From Halocaridina rubra (Eukaryota > Arthropoda > Malacostraca > Decapoda > Atyidae), in assembly GCA_037179515.1 (NCBI GenBank), contig JAXCGZ010004220.1, positions 32,501-60,000 of the forward strand: a stretch of 27,500 nt of DNA, given 5' to 3'. This document shows positions 21,056-27,500 of the stretch, piece after piece; within the stretch, counting starts at the first letter, position 1; every line of letters begins with the position of its first letter. Position numbers and translations under genes: made by a program. The notes below the pieces were generated by a model, which was not told where the DNA came from, made no database searches, and was given only the letters and a program-made list of their open reading frames with translations.

Positions 21056-23037
21056 ATAGCCAGTTTCACTGCTATGAAACTCACAAAGTACTTAGTAGAT
21101 CAACCTTTCAAATTACATATACAAACCTTACTCTTCTATATGTACTCCCTAGGTATAATGTTCATGTCATCTCTTTATGTTAACTGAGTAGAATTACCTC
21201 TGGAAAACCTTTAATAGTATATTTTTAAGTGAACTAGCAACACAATATTGTATTATTCTTATGGTTGCTTACAAAAAATCCACAAATGTAAATTTCTCCC
21301 TGAATGCTACTGTCAACAATGATAGTTATGTTGTTGATTTGCATAGAAATAACATGCAATGATAATTTCATTGGGATTTTACTTTTTCTGTAACATATAG
21401 ACCGATTTTCATATTATCTATTTCTGAATTATTTTGTGAACATTGAGTGGCTTTCTAGTAGAGAAACAATGAACTGTGTTACATGAATCTAGATCTCTTT
21501 CACTAATACTGGACAAGGCTTCTCCAGCTTGCTGTGTAAAGAATCCTCTCTTTGAGTAAATAATTGCACAGCATCATAATATTCCCTCTGGAGAGTGTAC
21601 AGAGAGGTCCTCTCCCATAGAGGTCACAAAAGTATCACTCCTGAGATGATCTTTAACAAAGTTCCTTGCTGCCTTAGTATGCAAGCTTTCTGAGGACAAT
21701 CCTTCATTATCAGACATTTTTAGATAATATATGACACATTTCAAAACTTCTATGGCATTATTTGACATATTAAATTAAGGATACATATAAATATAATGTT
21801 AATGTAAAACCAAAGATCAGTTAGTGCCAAATAGTGCCAGTGTCATTGTCATTCTTCATCTCCGCATTTCTCAGCCTATGCAGTATATTTTTCTTGGTGC
21901 CTTTATGAATAGTTGTCCAAAGACACCTCAAGACTATTAGGTTATCATTGAGAATTTTCTTCTGTAAGTGTTAAATTAATTTTATTTTTAGCGTGGTTTG
22001 GTACTGAACGTCACATCATATATCACATATAAGAGAGCTAAGAGCTCGTTAATGAAGACACATATCGCGAGGACAAAAAAATTGTTATGATTATGAGGGA
22101 CATTTTGTCCCACTGCAAGAGTATGGCAACAGTGTTGAAAAATATATCTCCAACATTATGTTAAGGAGATATTTAACTTCTGTAGAATTATTCCTCTTGA
22201 ATAATGATAGAATATAACATCTTTGTTTATATAGTCCAACTAAGGACTTCATATTAAGGACACAAAATTGTATCATTTTTCATTTTTAAAGTGTTGCTTT
22301 CATACTTGATGCACGGGTTCACATATACTTGAAAACAAAAGCATGAGTCTCCACATCTTACAGAACATACAGTATTAATTAATCTCTATTTACACTTCGT
22401 TATAAACGGCACTATATATATCACACGTGATTCTCTAGAAACAGACATTGTGTATATCAACTTTTTTTTTTAAGTAACTCCATGAGCACATTATACATCG
22501 AAGCACATATACAAGTACTATAAATACAGTTAAGTTGTGCATTTTCTTCAAAGGCACAATTGTTCTGAATCGCACATTTGTGATTTTTCTTCGAGAAATT
22601 CAGTATTTAGAAGGCACTATACAACACTCATTCTATACATAGAATAGCAGGACAGGATTGAAATATCACAACAACAACAAAAACGCCTTACAAACAGCAT
22701 TTATGGTGCACTGCTCAAGATCTCTTGGCATTTAACAATGTAGTTTTTTCACTTTCTTTTTGATCTGCATTTTGTGTCTATATATTTTCCTTTTTCTCTT
22801 TATGATCTTGATCTTTTTTGTTTCTTGTCGTCAGTTTTTCTTTTCTCTTGCTTTACCGTCTTGGCACTTGAAAGCTCTCCTTCAATCGTCACTTTTCTTA
22901 TCACCCGACACCCCCAAGGCATGTTAATGACTCCTCTTTCACCCACACCAAAGGAGCTTCTGTCAGTGGGTGACTTGATTCACTCTGAACTTCATGCCTC
23001 TTGCTTCATAATTTACATGCATTACACATGCTATTGG
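21056..23037. other. About 2 kb of unique intergenic DNA
   Basis: This is the longest stretch without tandem or interspersed repeats. On the minus strand, a 64-codon frame ends at 21574, and a second frame overlapping its end continues as REYYDAVQLFTQ. The amino-acid mix is not low-complexity, so a decayed gene or transposon fragment is conceivable, but I recognise no domain. A T9 run lies at about 22461-22471. No other feature is supported. Confidence 0.4.
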
Positions 23038-23606
23038 ACCGATATTTTAAACAGTGTAAACCTATGATACTATGTTGCTAGTTAGCTAGTCACACACAAA
23101 TGGATTTCATAAACGCATCCGACGCGGTTCTGTGTATGGGATAGGATCCCATTAGGGACCCTAGCCCGATTTCTTAAACAGTGTAAGCCTAGGATACCAT
23201 ATTGTTAGTTAGGTAGACACACACAAATGGATTTCATAAACGCATCTGACGCCGTTCTGTGCATGGCTACGATCCCATAGCCATATACTGAACCGCGTCA
23301 GATGCGTTTATGAAATCCATTTGTGTGTGTCTACCTAACTAACAATATGGTATCCTAGGCTTACACTGTTTAAGAAATCGGGCTACCTAGCCCATACACA
23401 GAACCGCGTCAGATGTGTTTATGAAATCCATTTGTGTGTGTCTAGCTAACTAACAATATGGTATCCTAGGTTTACACTGGTTAAGAAATCGGGCTTCCTA
23501 GCCCATACACAGAACCGCATCAGATGCGTTTATGAAATCCATTTGTGTGTGTCTAGCTAACTAACAATATGGTATCCTAGGTTTACACGGGTTAAGAAAT
23601 CGGGCC
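23038..23606. repeat. Five-unit array in head-to-head inverted arrangement
   Basis: Two units lie in plus orientation (23038-23163 and 23164-23266) and three in minus orientation (about 23284-23385, 23386-23496 and 23497-23606). Each carries AACAGTGTAAGCCTAGGATA, the TTAGTTAGGTAGACACACAC block, AAATGGATTTCATAAACGCA and TCTGACGCGGTTCTGTG, or their complements. The minus units repeat at exactly 111 bp; the plus units are 127 bp apart because of extra spacer. The symmetry point is at about 23270-23283. The two inner units are very similar, so the region can form a hairpin with arms of over 100 bp. Confidence 0.92.
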
Positions 23607-24865
<1,259 letters not shown>

Positions 24866-24984
24866 AACCATCAGTGGAAGCTATTTCAGTCTCTTCTCAA
24901 AATTTATGAGAAATAGCCGTTGACTTTCTTGGCAATCCACATCCTTGTTTTTTGCATATTAATATGTATAAAACTGATTGACCC

Positions 24985-25150
24985 AATTAACCTAATTGTG
25001 CTGACGGGAAAGAGCCCTATGTCTTTAGCATTTACTGTTTCCTCACTTAGCGAATGCCAATTATCAACTCTTATTTGCACTAAAAAGTACGTCTTTACAT
25101 CCTGGAAAGAATTTTTCTTATGATGCTTCAAACTATTACCTCAAGATAGG
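24985..25150 (-). mobile_element. CR1/L2-like LINE 3' end, second copy of LINE A
   Basis: On the minus strand this encodes a decayed version of the LINE A RT C-terminus: SFQDVKTYFLVQIRVDNWHS against SLQDVREYFFSVRVADNWNS. It then passes to the shared 3' end GGGCTCTTTCCCGTCAGCAC. Relative to LINE A about 85 bp around the stop codon are deleted. It is a very short 5'-truncated copy without an open frame of its own. Confidence 0.8.
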
Positions 25151-25329
25151 GACACATACTCACATTCATAGATCCAACTACTAGGGATCTAGTTGACGTT
25201 TTCCTGCCAGACACCCTTATTTTTTTTTTTTACGTGAATTACAACATGGACTTTTTACAGGAGTTTGGGGGTAAAAATGAAGTTTTAAAATACCGAGAAA
25301 TACCTTTTTTATTTTATTTTTTTTTATTT
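25151..25329. other. Short AT-rich spacer
   Basis: T-rich runs at about 25221-25232 and 25318-25326. Nothing else recognised. Confidence 0.4.
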
Positions 25330-26150
<821 letters not shown>

Positions 26151-26156
26151 TATTGA

Positions 26157-26220
26157 TTAATTCTGTCTGTCTGTCTTTCTATTAATCTAGCTATCTATCT
26201 GTCTATTTATCTGTCTGTTT
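26157..26220 (+). repeat. (CTGT)n/(CTAT)n tetranucleotide repeat
   Basis: Mixed CTGT and CTAT units, imperfect. Confidence 0.9.
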
Positions 26221-26239
26221 ATGTATCGGTAGACCTATA

Positions 26240-26370
26240 TACAAGGGCGTAAGCCCCTTTGTAATAAAAGAGTGGCCGAGTCAAAGCATTTGAAACTTTG
26301 TCGTTTGAGGAACCGTTTCATGAGACTGGAGAGACGTCTGTCATTTCCTAGAACCTGACGATATGGAGTC
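26240..26370 (+). other. tRNA-like cassette related to 11335-11431
   Basis: A hairpin ACAAGGG...CCCTTTGT (26241-26262, with a bulge) is followed by AGAGTGGCCGAGTCAAAG. This is the same order as hairpin plus GAGTGGCTGAGTCAAG at 11335-11360. The right part is not shared. It resembles the 5' half of a serine/leucine-type tRNA, but no B box or cloverleaf is visible. Confidence 0.4.
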
Positions 26371-26374
26371 TAAT

Positions 26375-26587
26375 ACCCCCTTTACACGGTCAAACGGTTC
26401 GTCGAACGCAGTTCGACAGACAAGTGTTTGAAGAGATGTTCGAACGTGTGAACGGGGTATTTGGTTGTCGAACACGTTTGTCGAACGTGTTCGACAACCA
26501 AATACCCCGTTCCCACGTTCGAACATCACTTCAAACACATTTCTGTCGAACCGCGTTCGACAAACCGTTTGACCGTGTAAACTCCCC
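26375..26587. mobile_element. Palindromic TTAA element, copy 1 (213 bp)
   Basis: Two 103-bp arms (26375-26477 and 26485-26587) are reverse complements around the 7-nt centre TTGTCGA. The arms carry TTTACACGGTCAAACGG at the ends and repeated TCGAAC/GTTCGA motifs inside. The right border is TTAA (26588-26591). The left border is TAAT, presumably a mutated TTAA. Left terminal bases ACCCCC differ from the expected GGGGGG. A nonautonomous foldback element, perhaps mobilised by a TTAA-specific transposase such as piggyBac, is inferred. Confidence 0.85.
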
Positions 26588-26591
26588 TTAA

Positions 26592-26804
26592 GGGGGGTTT
26601 ACACGGTCAAACGGTTCGTCGGACGCGGTTCGACAAACAAGGGTTTGAAGGGATGTTCGAACGTGTTAACGGTGTATTTGGTTGTCGAACACGTTCGACA
26701 AACGTGTTCGACAACCAAATACCCCGTTCACACGTTCGAGCATCTCTTCAAACACTTGTCTGTCGAACCGCGTTCGACGAACCGTTTGACCGTGTAAACC
26801 CCCC
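26592..26804. mobile_element. Palindromic TTAA element, copy 2 (213 bp)
   Basis: Same length and arms as copy 1, with GGGGGGTTTACACGG at the left end and CCGTGTAAACCCCCC at the right. It is flanked exactly by TTAA on both sides (26588-26591 and 26805-26808), the left one shared with copy 1. Arms differ at about seven of 103 positions by eye. The 7-nt centre is TCGACAA (26695-26701), the reverse complement of that in copy 1. Confidence 0.92.
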
Positions 26805-26884
26805 TTAATATATTTACTGACTCGTCTTCTTTATCAGCAGATCCCATATTCGAAACCTCTCAGTTATGTGAAAAAAAATTAAAG

Positions 26885-27155
26885 ACATCCCCTAATCAAT
26901 ACAAGTTTGTAGAGGGGGATTAGGGTCCTCTGTCTTATCCTAACACCTGCCAACTCGGCGGGTACGATGACTACACTAGTGGAAATAGTGGCTTGATTTG
27001 TAAAATATTCGTTATTTTAATCCCCCCTAATCATACGAGGATGTTCTGGGATCAGTAGCCATGTCTCTTGTCATCAACCCCTTTCCAACTCAGCAGGTGA
27101 GTTGAGTAGACAAATTGAACTAGCAGGCCATTGGTAGTTCAAAGTACATAATGAA
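26885..27155 (+). repeat. Two-unit tandem duplication, 135-bp step
   Basis: CCCCTAATCAATAC...GCCAACTCGGCGGGT (from 26889) and CCCCTAATCATAC...TCCAACTCAGCAGGT (from 27024) match at a 135-bp offset, with many differences. An old duplication; no coding frame is retained. Confidence 0.65.
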
Positions 27156-27207
27156 TGTACGTATGACCACAGATCAACATACAAGATTTTCCAGTATTAG
27201 TATAGAC

Positions 27208-27500
27208 TGTTGCCTGCCTCACTATCTGTGGTGTGTTGTACTTAAACCTAACCTAACCAAACGTAACCTGGCCAATCTAACATTACCTATTAAGTTTGGT
27301 TAGGTTAGATTTTTTTTAGGTTGGGTTTGGCTAGGGTTCAGTCTGCTCAGATTGTGAGGTAGATCAGTTACTATAATGGTACCGATTTTTCTTACTAACT
27401 TAACTAACCAGCCTAACCTGGGTTAGGTTAGGTTAGGTTAGGATATAGTAGACTACAGATAGTGATGTAGACCTTTTCCTATAGGAACACCGATTTTTCT
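27208..27500. repeat. TTAGG-rich region with alternating inverted units
   Basis: A motif like CTGCCTCACTATCTGTGG leading into CCTAACC repeats occurs at 27211-27258 in plus orientation. It occurs again inverted at 27318-27362 and 27421-27473, each next to (TTAGG)n-type sequence. CCGATTTTTCT recurs at 27382 and 27490, a 108-bp step. TTAGG is the arthropod telomere unit. The array may continue beyond the window. Confidence 0.65.

Noticed and set aside
22774..23067. 97-codon plus-strand frame
   Set aside because: Hydrophobic, T-rich, no domain, and it runs into the inverted array at 23038.
23038..23606. CRISPR-like spacing of 111-bp repeats
   Set aside because: Units are contiguous, in two orientations, without variable spacers, and the context is eukaryotic.
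12115..23606. Relationship between the two 111-bp repeat units (12115-12570 and 23284-23606)
   Set aside because: Equal length only; the sequences are unrelated.
26320..26380. Hammerhead-ribozyme-like CTGACGA near 26354
   Set aside because: No GAAA core, stems or cleavage site in the required arrangement.
26341..26538. 65-codon minus-strand frame
   Set aside because: It is the arm of the palindromic TTAA element, which is symmetric and noncoding.

Overview
This window looks like intergenic, repeat-dominated nuclear DNA from an arthropod, most likely a decapod crustacean (crab, shrimp or crayfish). The evidence is indirect: very many long (AT)n, (CT)n, (CA)n and (ATT)n microsatellites, stretches built on the arthropod telomere motif TTAGG, a tRNA-derived SINE family, and two kinds of non-LTR retrotransposon reverse transcriptase (RT). 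I found no intact host protein gene, no rRNA, no functional tRNA and no prokaryotic feature. The only convincing protein-coding sequence is broken retrotransposon RT. Everything was read by eye, without similarity searches.

Layout. 0.3-3.5 kb holds three copies of one tRNA-derived SINE, a small hairpin element and a TTAGG-like stretch. 4-6 kb has three long (TA)n tracts, a GC-rich cassette between two of them, a 40-bp minisatellite, and a 44-bp minisatellite into which a fourth SINE inserted. 6-9.3 kb has compound microsatellites, a CR1/L2-like LINE 3' fragment on the minus strand, and a fifth SINE. 9.7-12.6 kb has an 80-bp minisatellite, several inverted repeats, compound microsatellites with a second small cassette, and a 111-bp minisatellite. 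12.7-13.7 kb is trinucleotide-repeat DNA. 14.2-17.2 kb has a 96-bp hairpin, a sixth SINE, and a poly(A)-tailed LINE fragment with a short related 3' end upstream. 18.9-20 kb is a diverged satellite with higher-order structure. 20.5-21.1 kb and 23.0-23.6 kb are inverted-repeat clusters. 24.4-26.1 kb has microsatellites, a second CR1/L2-like 3' end and a 136-bp satellite. 26.4-26.8 kb has two fully palindromic elements flanked by TTAA. The right edge has a 135-bp duplication and alternating TTAGG-rich units.

How it fits together. No genes work together here. The window records repeat turnover: SINEs with clear target-site duplications, probably moved in trans by LINE machinery; 5'-truncated LINEs; foldback DNA elements; and at least six unrelated tandem arrays with units of 40-160 bp. 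Several of these are interrupted by microsatellites, which appear to have grown inside older repeat units. The best candidates for something undescribed are the SINE family with two 3'-tail types, the paired TTAA palindromes whose 7-nt centres are reverse complements of each other, and the 160-bp satellite made of three 53-bp monomers.
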